This document shows, piece after piece, positions 25,673 to 37,777 of a DNA stretch of 64,000 bases. The notes beneath the pieces were generated by a model. It ran no database searches and was not told the DNA's origin. It worked only from the letters and a program-made list of their open reading frames with translations. Positions within the stretch are counted from its first letter, which is position 1; each line of letters begins with the position of its first letter. Origin of the DNA: Amanita rubescens (lineage: Eukaryota; Basidiomycota; Agaricomycetes; Agaricales; Amanitaceae); the NCBI GenBank assembly GCA_015039365.1, contig WION01000001.1, positions 1,550,001-1,614,000 on the forward strand, written 5' to 3'. Both the position numbers and the translations under genes were made by a program.

Positions 25673-27862
25673 ATGACTTCATTATTCGGCGACAATACCA
25701 CCGTCGTTGGCGCCGGCGAACCCCATGTCACCTTCAATGGAAACATAAATGACCGTTCTCTAGGAAAGGGGAAAGAGAAAGACATGCTGGTTGAGTCTAA
25801 TGGAAAGATCGACGACTTCATATCCGTAGACTATACCTTCGAAGAACGTCCATTTTTCGTGCCAATCGGCAAGGACGGCATTCTCGGGGCACTCCAGAAA
25901 TTGGATAGGCAACTTAGAAATGTACGTCTATCATCACTGCTTATAATGGCTTCTAAATTATGTCTCAGGCAGGAAGAAATGGCATTTTGTCAAAGAAGGA
26001 AAGCTCGTTTTGTTCATGGGCATAATGTTATAATAATCTTATTTGCAGAATCCTACGAGCTGGAGTGGTAAGGAAGTGATTCCCGGTAGACTAGGCATAA
26101 TCAACCACGGGTCGGTACATCCTATTCTGGTTGATATAAGACTAACTCTATCTTAGAGGGTCACCCAAAATATTAGTCAAACCAGGACGATATCCAGGTT
26201 TCCCTCTCCGTAATTGGTGGGCTAGGAAATGGAGTGGAACCAAGGGATGTAAGTGTATAGAGCTCTGTTGCACTCCATGATACGAAAATATATTTCGTAG
26301 TGTCCGACACCGTGATTGAGTTCAACGGGTTGACTGTGGTACAAGTCTCTCAGAACCAAGCCGCAGTTGTCTCGGATCCCCGGAATCACATATTTGTTGT
26401 GAAGAATTCGGGCTTTGTTGCTTTTGCCATCGAAGGAACATACGACGTCCTCTCAATCGTTGATCAAACGCATCTCCCCGGAGTAGTTCACGACAGATTA
26501 ACCGGTATTATCCTTGGCTCAACTCACGAGGTCAAGATGAAGAGCAAGATCAGCAAAGAGCAGGAAAAGGAATACGTCGTAGCAACATTGTAAGCACGTT
26601 CATCTTGCCTAATCATGTAACTAACCAGCGTCATAGTTTGGATATACCAGCGAGCAACTGCGCTATTCTACAGAAAGGTGATGAGCTCAAGTTGTTAGGC
26701 GCCGGCCAATCGGTTATAACCAATCCGAGTGTGACTCTGCGTGGTCTGTTCACCCTTGGAGAAAATCAAATAGAGATGCCAACGAAGGATATGTGAGCTC
26801 AAAGATTACATTCGCTTCGATTTAATCAATTAACCTCAATTTTCAGCTTTACTAGAGACCAAGTTCCCGTCAGCTTGACCATATACCTTAAGTGGCAACT
26901 CATGGAGCCGCTCAAACTCACAACGCACGGCTACAATACCCCCTACGACGCGCTGCGTGACAAGACTCAATCCATTCTGACGCAGATCGTCGCACATCTT
27001 GACTATTCCTCGATGGTATGTTCTTGAGCTAGCTGACCTGTTTCCATTCTAAACCTTCGCGAATTTTAGGTGAAGCAGAGAAACATTGGGCCGGACAACA
27101 TGGATGACGGCACCGACCCGTCTTCAGCATTTTTGGATGCTCTCAGAACTCGCGCAATGGATGAAATGCACGAAGCATCGCTTGATTATGGAATAGTACT
27201 AAAGGATCTAGGTAAATCCATGAATAAATTTCTTTGCAATAACTCATGATACATAACAGCCGTGATTGATCGACAATTCAAGGGAGAAATTGCTACCACC
27301 ATGGACAGGCTTACAAGTAAAGTCTTTCATCGTTTCCACATGATTCGCACTTACATTTTTTCGATAGCTCGAGGGTTGCAAGCACAGGTGGAGGCAGCGG
27401 TAAGTGTCATTAGACAACTGGACAGCCTTCCCTTTTCTAATTCTAAGCTAGAATGTGGATAGGGAGAACAGTAATAAAATAAGGATAGAAGAAGGAGTTT
27501 TGTCCGTCGCTCGCATCAAAGGACAAGTGGAGAATTCCAAGGCCGATGCAGAGGCGTATCAAATTGTCGCCGCTGCAAAGGCACAGGCGCAGCGATTGCG
27601 CATTGAAGCGGAAGCGCATGCTGAAGCGACGCGACTCCACGCAGAGGCAGAGGCGAAGGCAATTCGTATCAAGGCGGAAGCCGACGCGGCGATCACGGAT
27701 ACGTTCGCGCGAGAGATGCAGTTGAGACGGATAGATGTGGCGAAGGTGCAAGCATACGGGTCCAAGACTGTATTTGCGCCGCTAGAGGGCGCAGGCAGCC
27801 AACTGGGGAATTCGATGGCAGCTGGGCTGGCAGCAGGCATGGGAGCGAGGCGGGCAGCATGA
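25673..27862 (+). CDS. SPFH/band-7 (prohibitin/flotillin superfamily) protein
   Basis: Exons 25673-25921, 26049-26110, 26157-26248, 26301-26589, 26637-26792, 26847-27015, 27070-27211, 27260-27316, 27368-27399, 27452-27862; 1659 bases, 552 aa. After ~80 variable residues come WSGKEVIPGRLGIINHG, KILVKPGRYPGFPL, TVVQVSQNQAAVVSDP, NSGFVAFAIEGTYDV and TRDQVPVSLTIYLKWQL, the SPFH core. It is followed by a long Ala/Glu/Lys/Arg-rich helix (AEAYQIVAAAKAQAQRL and on), as in flotillins. No N-terminal membrane helix is evident, so membrane contact may be by hairpin or lipidation. Such proteins scaffold membrane microdomains; the exact role of this fungal subgroup is unknown to me. Divergent from CWH41 with 244 bases between starts. 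Confidence 0.82.
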
Positions 27863-28004
27863 CTTCCTAATTAGGCGAATACAGTAGTAGTTTTGTTTGT
27901 TGGCGTATGTTGACTCACACTACTTGAGGACTGCGCGTGTCTCGCTTTGCAATCCTCTACCATCATCTCCCTGTGTCTATTCCTCTGATCTAATCCCAGT
28001 CATC

Positions 28005-28591
<587 letters not shown>

Positions 28592-29608
28592 TCTTCCATC
28601 TCCTTTTCAATATGTTTGACGGAAGGACGGAGAGATTGCGGGAATTGGGTTTCGTTCATCCATAGAAAGGCGACTCGAGGACCATCCAATCATCAGGTTT
28701 AGTCGATTATATATTATACCCATCCTCGCATTCTCAGGTTCGATTGTACATTATGATCTTTCGTCTCAATTACGGATTGACTACGGATTGTACTAATTGG
28801 TGTCTCGAAGCATTCGAATCGACAAACGTACAACCAAATCAAGCGAGCAAGTCTTGATAACATGAAATCTGTGCCTGAGCCAATGATACACGGTCACCCA
28901 CCCCAAAAGTATTGAAACTTGTAAATATGCGGAGAGACTGATGCACATACACGAGACATAGATACAACACCATCCAAACGATCGCGAATCCCTTCAACAA
29001 CTCGACGAGACAAGCGACTCCCCAGTCCCTCAGTTACATAGTGGTGCGCTTTTACTATCTGATGGGCATTGAACAAATTGCATTTCAGAGCGACCGAATC
29101 CCATGAACGTCGGAGACACCGAGGATAGTGAGCACCTTGACTATTGCCAATCCCTGGCCTTTCCGAAACAACATAGCTACGACGGATGGCCAGCGGAGGC
29201 GGAGGTCCGCGGCTAAGCGTCAGCAACGGAGTTCGAGTTGATGCGATGTCCTAATCCGCGTGTCATGGTTCTAGCCTTTTTTCTTCCATTTCCTGGCCCG
29301 GGCGCACAATACCTCCAACACTCTGCATTTCACAGATTGAGTGTGGCCATCACGAGGTCAATAAAAATAACCCGTCTACAATAAGTCGCGGTAGATCTCT
29401 CTCGATGCAGTAGTCAACTTCATATATATTCGTGGCGTTTGGCGGTAACTGTAATAACATGCATGGTTCGTGCGACTTCGGGTGCAGGCTGCGAGCCGTC
29501 GGACAGAATGACACTATCGCATGGATATGATTGTATCTCCTTGACTGTTTGTATATGAAGAACGCGAGCAAGTTTGCAAATGATAAATCGCCCTTTTACG
29601 AAGGATTC
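28592..29608. other. Intergenic, convergent, about 1 kb
   Basis: Between the 3' ends of ATG8 (+) and RAD57 (-). One minus-strand frame of 110 codons (28894-29226) is rich in Arg and Pro, with no motif, partner exon or promoter context; I do not call it. No tRNA or repeat was recognised. Confidence 0.5.
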
Positions 29609-31145
29609 CTAGCTGTCCCGAACAGACAAGTAGGCTTCGGAAGATATCTCGTCATTCTCCCAGTACTGGTCCCATTCATCCTCCGTGTCCTGGGGGACCA
29701 CTCCATCGGGGACAGACGAGCCCTGAGCGAGTTCCTCAGGCCTTGTATCACGATCTTGGACTTCTATTGGGGTATCCTGGGGTTCGGCAGCGCTCTCGTC
29801 CCGACGTTGGCTAACCTCGGGCACATGCTCCTCCAAAGTAAAGGGCTCATTAGCCGCGGAAGGGTAAGTGGTAGTGCCCTGCAATGCACTTATACCACTT
29901 TCCGTCACAGTAAAGTCGAGAGACGCCGGAAGTGAAACGCAGCTGAAAATGACATTGAACCTCCGTATGAGGGTCGATTGGTCGTCATCCTGTGCCTGCA
30001 AGTCTACTGATGCGTTGGATATCTGTCCACTTACAACCTCTGTTTTCTGGCTTTTCGCCCGGTTCATGTTAGGCTCGACCAGATATCGACGCCTTCCCGT
30101 GCGGCTTAGAAGTATTCTGGCATTAACTTGATTCGCCCAAGCCAACCCTAGACTGGCTTCTTTCCCATCTTCGCCGGGGACACTGTCGCCCCTGGAGAAC
30201 CAACGTGATTGCTCATTGTACGACAAACCCATTTTGTCGTCCGAGCAGTGACGGCCTCTATTGAATGCATCGACAACTTCGTTCAAGACGACGATGGCGA
30301 TGCGGTATTCCGCGGCTAGAGTGTGAAGTATTAAGCCAATTTCAGCAATCTTTTGGGAGCGTTCCACAAGTGTTGCAGTGGTCGTCTTCTCCGTGTCATG
30401 AAATAACTCTGTTAGCGTATCTATAACCACCAGCTTGATAGGTTTCACGCCAGTCGTATGACTATCTTGTATGAAATCTTTCAGGGTACGCGAAAGGACA
30501 TGACGCAAAACAGGTATTGATGGTACTGCAATAGTGTGCACATGGTCAAGCGAACAGCTTGAAGGTGGTAGTGCCTTGCGATTTTGAGATATCTGGAGGA
30601 GGCGTTGTGTTGGCAGTTTAGATGATGTTGTTAGATAGCAGCATGAACCGTTCAGGCCTCCAGTATCTGGCGCAATTTGAACGAAAAGTGAAAGTTGCAA
30701 TGCCAATTGCGTTTTTCCAGATGCACTAATCATCTCTTCGGTCAATATCGAGATGTTCACGTTCAAGTTTGCATTACCTTTCTCCTACTAGTTCCCATAT
30801 CATCCCAGTCCTTATCCCACCTCCTAGAGCAAGATCAATCTCCGGGTCACCCGTCGAAAACAGCTCGTCGCCTTCCGACTTTATGTCATCTAGGTATTGT
30901 AGCTGAAAGTTGCCGCATCCTCTGCAAACAGCTTCAATGGCTGTCTTGAATTCTATTGGCGAGATACGACACTTGCGGGCAGCATCTTGAGGGGAAGTGA
31001 GCAACAGCTGCGCGACGGTATGTATGCCCCCTGTGCATAGAACGGTCAACGTACTCGAAGCGTGCACAAGGAACGTACCTCTCTCAAACGCAGCTTTCTG
31101 CTGGGCAGGCAATGTTGACAGTGTAGATAAGTTAATAGAGGTCAT
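29609..31145 (-). CDS. RAD57: RAD57-like RecA-family recombination protein (Rad51 paralogue)
   Basis: Rad57, with Rad55, stabilises Rad51 filaments in homologous recombination; in animals the counterpart is XRCC3. Exons 29609-30725 and 30778-31145; 494 aa. An N-terminal helical region (SPIEFKTAIEAVC) precedes STGDPEIDLALGGGIRTGMI, then Walker A GESASGKTQLALQL spans the intron. Next are SCCYLTTSSKLPTQRLLQI, Walker B LVVIDTLTELF, NEVVDAFNRG and SLGLAWANQVNARILLSRTG. The C-terminal ~110 residues are acidic and disordered, a fungal extension. Distinguished from Rad51/Dmc1 by this tail and the divergent core; RAD55 is less likely but not excluded. Confidence 0.8.
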
Positions 31146-31226
31146 ACAGGGTAAAAGGCATGGTGGGAGGTAACAACGTTACATACATAATGCAGGCTAT
31201 CTACATGTATGGTAAATCATTCATCA

Positions 31227-34200
31227 TTACACCCGTCGATTCTGGGGCCCTTCTGAATTCCTCCTCAAGAATCCGCCAACAACGTGCGACACAGCGTCTG
31301 ATACCTGTCGTTGTTGCGATTGCGTGTGTTTAACGTAGAAAAGTCGGACGTTTGTCGCATTCCATATGCCCAACGGCGTCATTGCACGCACATAGATTTC
31401 TCCCCATATTAGGGATGTTTGCCATATTATCGAAGGATCAGACCACTAGCTTGTACGTGAGTACATTGAGGTTTAAGAACAGACTATTTTTTTTACCATG
31501 AAACGTCGGGGCGTCAAGGGTGGCGCCTCGGGTAGCACATTCTTGATGTCGACTGAAGATAGTAGCTCCAGGATTGCCGAGGTAGAGTTTGCTTTCCTTG
31601 ATGCTTGTAATTCTTGTATCTTTGGTAGCAATTCTGATATAACCAACATGACGACGTCCAGAGGTAGTCTACGCCAAAAATGAGCTGCTGCCAGTTCAAA
31701 GCATATATATTACGTTACCCTTGTTGCCAGGATGTGACCTTGTGGAAGAAATCGTCTTGTAAGCTGTCGGTAAATCTTTGAAGTTACTCACCCATTCTTG
31801 CGTTGGTACAAAACCGTTTCTACCAATTCCAGCCGCTGCCAGCCTCTCCAAACTGGGATTCATATCGAGTGAAGAGGAGCGTCTTTCCTTCATTTTTCCT
31901 CGTGCCTTTTCAGTCAATTCATGGTCTGAACTGTATTGCGAAGTGGCGCCTGTGCTCAAGGGTGTGGCGGACCTTGGAGTAGTTTCTCCATGGTCTTCTC
32001 GGGTTCCAGATTGAGGAGAGGTACCGACTTCTGGCCTCGTGGGTGTATCGTTTAAACCGTCATTCTCTGAAAGACGCGCCTTTTCTTGATTGGCGCTGGG
32101 CACATCGTCCGAAGCCTCGTCATGGGAATTCACCCTTCTGGCTTGCTCTTCCCGGGCCAGCTGCACACGTCTGATCTCTCCAAGTCCTCTGGCTAAAGTA
32201 AAAGTACCAAGGTCCTCAAACTTTTTGTGAGAAGAGAGAATTCCATATATCAAATTAGCGTTTTCAGATAAATGGTGATAGATGACTGAGTTGAAAGCTT
32301 CCAGCCTATAATACCTTGTCAGTGGATAAACAATGTTTCCGCGGAATGGGACCAACATGAAAAACAACAACCGGGGATGGCCCTCATCTGAGAGCAAGAA
32401 CGAGGGATTCGAAAAGGACGTGAATAGTTGAATAAGCCTCGATGATGCCATCACAGTCAGATTCTTAAAGTATGGCGCCGAGTTCGACAAGGTTATGATA
32501 AGTGCAGGGTACAGGGAATTGAGACTACCAGATGTGGTAGCAACCATTGCGTAAATAGCCTAGAAACCTTTTTCTCCGATTTCAAAATCAAGTGAATTTG
32601 GGTGAACCTTACATTAATCAAAAAGTCACCAGCAGTGCCTGCTACGGTCCATTTTGTAGGTGGCTGAACTTTTAAAGGAGCGGATAATTTGGCCCCAAAA
32701 GAAGCCTCCGCAGAGAGCGTCTGTATAATGTATGAGAGTGCCCTACAGAGCCCATGTTGCTCTGCGCATGTCAAAATAACCGTAATAATTCGAGAATACT
32801 AGCTTACGTGGTTTGTCTTTGATTTCAAGGCCATAACAAAGAAGATCAACAACGAGATTCATTGAATTGTCCGACTCTAGTACATGACTGCGAAATTTCT
32901 GGAATGCCAGAGGCATGAAACCATGAGGACAGCAGCAATGCGCAATTCCGGCACTCACCCTATTGAGGTCTAACATTTTCCACAAGAATAATACTAGATT
33001 CTCGTGACCAATTGCTCAACTTTAGCATCTGGAATGTCATACCTGTCTCGGGTGCATAGGAAACGGATTTTCTAGCTCCGGGTAGAAGATTGTTTGTTGA
33101 TGCAATTTGCTGATCCAAGACGCCAAGAATCCCGTGAAATATGAATTCAAAGTCTTGGACACGATGCTATAATGCTCATTATGAGTTGAGGTGTATTTAT
33201 TTTAAAAGATCGATTACTCGCCAATTTCATGATGAAATATCTGAAGGCATTTGTACGAGACGATGGTAATAACAAGCCGTCACTTCCCTCTACCATCTTG
33301 TCTTTAGCACTACCGCTTTGGAAGTCCAGCATGACACATAGATTCTGGAGACATAGGCCAACCAACGTGGATCGTGAATCTTCTCCTTTGAATACGAGGT
33401 GGTTGTAAGGGAGTTTCCCTGCCATACTTCCAAAGCTCCTGTCGTTGACTGTAGTCGAGTTCATCGCTGTATTCAACAGAGAACACAGCAATGTCAATAT
33501 TTTGCGTCTCGATATCTTTTGGACAATATGTAGTGTGTATGAGGATGGTTTGGAGAAAAGGGAATTAGGAGCAACATATATTTGCCTCGATAAGAGAACC
33601 AGCAGGAGTCTCAAGACTTCGACCTTATTTAAATCGTAGGCTGTACTGGGGCCGGGGTCCACAGTGGAACCAACACCCTTCTCCCTGCGCAGCCATAAGT
33701 TGTCGCATATCTAAATTTTAAGCAAGCTTACCATATGACGTATTGTATTTTGTGATGATCAACCTGTACTTTGGGCGGAAGAGTGAACCCACAACAAAAA
33801 AGCAAGTCAAAAACCGCGTCGAACAGCCGCTCAGCCAGGGAGGGAAGCTGCCTCTGGTCGAGCTGAGCATGGGAAGAAGTTTGCGAAGTCGCAGTCCTCG
33901 GTTCTGTTCCAGTTTCATCGTCATCGTCATCGATAACAAACTGTGGTGTTCTCTCTGCCTCCAACGTAGTGTCGGAACCATCAAAGTCCTCTTTCTTCCA
34001 TAGAAGCTCCTGTTCAAACGAGTCTGCCTCGCCCTCTAGCTCAAATATCACTGGAAGGACGCGTTGAAGGACGCGTAAGCAATTCAGGACTTCTTTAGTC
34101 GCGTTGCGTTCCTGAGTGCCAGTCCCTGTTTTGATAAATGAGGAAGCGAATGCCGTCACAGAGTTCGTGTTTGATGGAAAGGTATGGTCAGATATCAGTT

Positions 34201-34621
34201 TGAATAGATGTGCAGAGACAACTCGAACAAGCGTGGCAACATTCTCAGGAGCGTCTATGAACGCCCTTCGAACTTGACAAAGTCAATGAATGTGACCCAA
34301 AGAATGAGTGCACACATACTGTGGTGCGGCGTAATCAGAGAGAATACATCGGACGCCGAGTCGAACAGGACAAAATACTGGAAACGTTATCAAACTACAA
34401 AGCATACTCAGGAGTCTCTCTCTCACTTGCTCCCAATAACCATCATTCTCAGGTATATTCTGTTTGACGCCGCCTGAGTATGCGCAGTCGCCCAAAAAGT
34501 CAATACGCACTCTGACCGAAGCCAATTTAGCAATTCCCCCGGGCTGAACAGGAAACGCTAGCTTTGCTTCGTCCCCTAACAAGCCGAATGGGGCGAGCTT
34601 ATGCGGGAGGTTTGCGAACAT
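31227..34621 (-). CDS. HID1: HID1-domain protein (Golgi/dense-core trafficking factor homologue)
   Basis: Fourteen exons: 31227-31445, 31497-31668, 31719-31738, 31792-32305, 32357-32559, 32613-32761, 32808-32898, 32959-32993, 33043-33166, 33222-33684, 33732-34272, 34320-34377, 34427-34459, 34517-34621; 2727 bases, 908 aa. HID1 proteins are peripheral Golgi proteins. Family text: KLAF at the N-terminus, NIPENDGYWEQ, DVFSLITP, NCLRVLQRVLPVIFE, KIQYVIWEKGVG, NAFRYFIMKL-HRVQDFEFIFHG, FLWKMLDLNR, LEAFNSVIYHHLSENANLIY and, last, WGEIYVRAMTPLGIWNATNV. A disordered Ser/Thr/Glu segment lies before QEWVTSWQQG. Intron 33167-33221 is GC-AG. An ATG 30 bases further upstream (34651) is also in frame. Start to start with SNF8 is 65 bases. 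Confidence 0.88.
33167..33221 (-). other. GC-AG intron (55 bases) in HID1
   Basis: Donor TTG|GCGAGT and acceptor ATTATAG join ..YFIMKL to HRVQDFEFI as in the family; no GT donor fits the phase. Confidence 0.7.
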
Positions 34622-34686
34622 CGGAAATGGTGAACAAGCGGGCACAGCCACCAGTAACCAAGGTGTACATATACGCCAAGTCCGCT
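34622..34686. promoter_or_regulatory. 65-bp divergent spacer, HID1 / SNF8
   Basis: All sequence between the chosen starts of HID1 (-) and SNF8 (+); only 35 bases remain if HID1 starts at the upstream ATG (34651). Confidence 0.45.
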
Positions 34687-35436
34687 ATGTACCGCAGGGG
34701 TGTCGGCCTGGCTGCTTTCGACAGACAAGAACAATCCAATCGCTCTTTCGCGGAACTCTCCTCTGCTCTCTCCCAATCCCAAGTAGATCACCTTCATGCT
34801 CAGCTCGACCAATTCCGCACTGCTTTATCGCGCTTCGCGTCCTCACATCGCGACACAATAAAGAGCGACCCGTCCTTTCGACATGCTTTTCAGCAAATGT
34901 GTTCTTCAATAGGTGTCGATCCGCTCGCTGGCCCAAGGAAAGGCGGCTGGTGGGCCGAATTATTTGGCTTAGGAGACTGGCAATATGAATTGGGCGTCCA
35001 AATCGTTGATGTCTGTGTTAGCACACGGGAAAGGAACGGAGGGATGATTGAGATTTCTGAATTAATCAGGCTTATCACGAAGCTGCGCGGTGTGAGTAGC
35101 GATACGATCACGGAGGACGACATTGCCAGAAGCATTGCGACGTTGCAGCCCCTGAAGGCGGGCTATCAAGTCATTGACGTTGGCGGACGCAAAATGATTC
35201 GGAGCGTTGTCAAAGAGCTGGACGAGGACCAAACCGTTGTGCTGGTTATGGCGAGGGAGGAGGGTGGAAAAGTGGTCGAAGAAAAGCTGGTACGAGAGAA
35301 AGGATGGACTCGAGAACGCACACGAGCTGCCCTGGAAAATATGCTCCTTCGAGACGGATTATGTTGGTTGGATGATCAGGATGATGTACACGGTAGAGCG
35401 TACTGGATACCATCTGCTATGCAATGGGATTTATGA
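34687..35436 (+). CDS. SNF8: SNF8/VPS22, ESCRT-II subunit
   Basis: ESCRT-II sorts ubiquitinated cargo into multivesicular bodies. Intronless, 249 aa. The start MYRRGVGLAAFDR matches the family N-terminus MxRRGVG, so the in-frame ATGs upstream (34564 onward) are not used as starts. Then FRHAFQQMCSSIGVDPLAG, GWWAELFGLGDWQYELGVQI and CVSTRERNGGMIEI, followed by the two winged-helix repeats ending RDGLCWLDDQ and AYWIPS. Length equals that of yeast and human SNF8. It is one of very few single-exon genes in the window. Convergent with POL31: 60 bases between stops. Confidence 0.95.
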   Translation: MYRRGVGLAAFDRQEQSNRSFAELSSALSQSQVDHLHAQLDQFRTALSRFASSHRDTIKSDPSFRHAFQQMCSSIGVDPLAGPRKGGWWAELFGLGDWQYELGVQIVDVCVSTRERNGGMIEISELIRLITKLRGVSSDTITEDDIARSIATLQPLKAGYQVIDVGGRKMIRSVVKELDEDQTVVLVMAREEGGKVVEEKLVREKGWTRERTRAALENMLLRDGLCWLDDQDDVHGRAYWIPSAMQWDL

Positions 35437-35496
35437 CTGGATATCTCAGTCTGAGTGATAATGTACACAAGCTCGGAACTACTATAACTTGTAAAA

Positions 35497-37329
35497 TTAA
35501 TAGTTTTCTGGTGTCGGCGATGAGGGGGCCGCGCTCTCCGTTGCTCCCTCTGACGGTGACCGGGATGGCGCAGCTGGTATGAATGATATTATTGAGTTTG
35601 CATATTACAAGTACTACTCACGGATCTCGGCGTCGTCTGACATTTCTGGATCCTCGGTCGTAAAATTGATTGTTTTTACATCCAGCGTCCGCACATTGAC
35701 CAGAACCAGCAGGCCAGTTTCGGAGAAATTAGGCACCATGACAATCCGACAAAGTTTTGAAGAATGTTCTTCCCGTTCATATTTTACGAGCCGCGTCCCG
35801 AATCTCTTTTGGCAACCAACAATGTACAGATCTGGGGTTGTTGGAATTATGAAAGGATCCTTGGTGAAATACGGGTGACACCAGAGTGTGTCAGGCGCAG
35901 TTGGAGCCATATGTCTCCACCTCAGTGTCGATTCCAGCACATCTATACGGGTATTGGGAGGGGATGGCAGATATCTGAACATGTCATTCAGTGGCTGCCC
36001 CGAATTTATTAGCAGAGTCCTTGTTATTTGACCGCTCTGTAGGTGCATATACGTAGGATTTGTTTCGCAGTGGAACGACAGAAGTTTAGAGGCCTCGCCG
36101 AACATGGCACGTGGGAATGGCTGCTGAGGCATAAACATGCCAGAGGGATCATTTTCACCCGGCAGCAAATGGACAGGTATCGTTTGGGCAATGTCATACA
36201 GGTGCGCTGAGAGGTTTAGGATAGGTTGCGGGGATATAGGCCCGATATCCTGTATTTGCCGCCGCTGCCCGAAAGAGGTTAATGGCCAACTCTGCAGGTA
36301 TCTTTAGACGTACTGGTCTGCGTTCTAACGCTGGCTCATTTTGCTCGATAATAGGAACCAAAGAATTGCCGGCAACTATTAGCCTGGAAATTTGAGCTGT
36401 AGATTTCTGATCAACAGTCCCTCCTACTTCTCCCGTCAGGTACTCAGCAAGCATGTGGATCTTCGAATCGTCCGTGGTGTCAGAGCCAATATCGAGGCCT
36501 GAAACTATGGCTATCCATTCTCCCAAAGAATCTTGATCAAATATACGTATTTCAGAGAACAGTAGTAATCGCCAATATTGAAGCTCACCATCAGCATCAA
36601 TTTCCATCTCATCAGTTTGTACGTCGTCCTCGGCAGGTTGGGAAGGCATCTCAGCGAAACAATAGTCTAACACCTCAAATTCTCCATTGGGAGTTTCCAT
36701 CCCCAACGCCCCCATAATCACCCCGGTGACAATTCGTGCATCCTTCAATCGTTCACCCACGAGTTTGATTCGACCGGATTCATCTTCCAGCATAATGTTG
36801 TCATCCTCTGAGTAGTATTTTTCTGGTGGAGGCAAAGCAGGAAGAGCTTGCTGTTGCTCGTCAGAAAGCAAAATAACATTTAGCGCGATCATACGTACGT
36901 CGCGGGCGATATCTTCCAGCACGTTCGGTTTAAGTGGCATATCCATATATACGGTCCCAATGATATAGCAAAGTTGTCCTTTAGTGACTTCGAGGACCCG
37001 TGGAACAGCGACTGGATCTCCTACATATATGATGAGGAATAGCACATCAAATAACGGAGGGAAAAGTACCGTCAAGACCTTTCCACAAATTCAATGCGCT
37101 TTCCTCGACAAAACCTCGAAGAAAATGTAGCCTTATAAAATAGATATTAGCATATTGATGTCTATATGACCTTTCTTTGAGGTCAATCGCAAAGGAGGGG
37201 AAACCGTCCGGAAGCGGCAAGACAGCGGACGACGCGCGGATTAGCGTTGGCGGAGCATTTCTAAAAAGGATCAGCGGACTAGAGAGAAGCGAGACGGAGA
37301 AACGCGAACAGGGACTCAACCGCGGTCAT
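35497..37329 (-). CDS. POL31: DNA polymerase delta small subunit (POLD2/Pol31)
   Basis: Scaffold B-subunit of replicative polymerase delta. Exons 35497-35573, 35622-36264, 36314-36531, 36589-36850, 36899-37020, 37070-37278, 37321-37329. Text: NAPPTLIRASS, ERSYRHQYANIYFIRLHFLR, VLEVTKGQLCYIIGTVYMDM, KYYSEDDNIMLEDESGRIKL, EWIAIVSGLDIGS (phosphoesterase-like domain, catalytically dead in this family), LLPGENDPSG, TNPTYMHL, LINSGQPLNDMFRYLPSP and STLRWRHMAPTAPDTLWCHP. Oddity: the first exon is nine bases (M-T-A), and exon 2 needs one base removed from the five-T run (complement of 37263-37267) to join SADPF to RNAPPTL; with that, all phases close at 512 aa. The last exon adds a Ser/Pro tail (AEIPAPSRSPSEGATES). 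Confidence 0.92.
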
Positions 37330-37377
37330 GGCGCGTATCGGCGGCGACGTTTGTTGTTGTTGCCGCGCATTGAAAGC
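37330..37377. promoter_or_regulatory. 48-bp divergent spacer, POL31 / PET100
   Basis: All sequence between the two start codons; GC-rich with a short TTGTTGTTGTTG run. Confidence 0.45.
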
Positions 37378-37740
37378 ATGGGTAGTCCAAATCTCGAAAT
37401 ATTCAAATTTTCGCTCTATCTCTTCGTCCCAATAGCTGCTCTAATTCACTTTGGAGATCCCGGTTGGTACAGGAACAACGTCGTACCGGTAAACTTCATC
37501 GCACGCCACCTCAAATTGTGCTGACCATCACATCTTCAGTACCGAGATAAACTCTTCCCTCCTGTGGAGAAAACCCTCCAGGCAATCCTCCATTCTTATA
37601 AAACATGATCTTGTGCTGATTTGAAACTGCTTCAGTCACTACCAACAGATCCCCAAGGCGTACGAGCAGAGCTTGAGCGAATCAAGGCAGAGAGGTTAGC
37701 GAAGCGCACAGCGCAGCAGGCAGATACGAAGGACCAATGA
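37378..37740 (+). CDS. PET100: PET100-like cytochrome c oxidase assembly factor
   Basis: A mitochondrial inner-membrane chaperone for complex IV. Exons 37378-37488, 37540-37581, 37636-37740; 85 aa. MGSPNLEIFKFSLYLFVPIA is the family N-terminus and its single membrane helix, then HFGDPGWYRNNV, YRDKLFPPVEKTLQ and LPTDPQGVRAELERIKAERL. Length is normal for the family. The second intron starts GCAATC after CAG, a GC-AG intron; no GT site of acceptable length exists. Divergent from POL31 (48 bases) and convergent with the dehydratase gene (37 bases between stops). Confidence 0.88.
37582..37635 (+). other. GC-AG intron (54 bases) in PET100
   Basis: Donor CAG|GCAATC and acceptor TTCAG. It joins EKTLQ to SLPTDPQ. 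Confidence 0.6.
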
Positions 37741-37777
37741 TTTAGAGGTGGGCACGGAAGCGTGAACACGATCCTAA

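Noticed and set aside
28894..29226. 110-codon minus-strand frame between ATG8 and RAD57
   Set aside because: No motif, no start context, Arg/Pro-rich composition as expected from chance frames; no splice partner.
34564..34686. Upstream in-frame ATGs as start of SNF8
   Set aside because: The family N-terminus MxRRGVG begins at 34687, and the longer start would overlap the HID1 first exon on the other strand.
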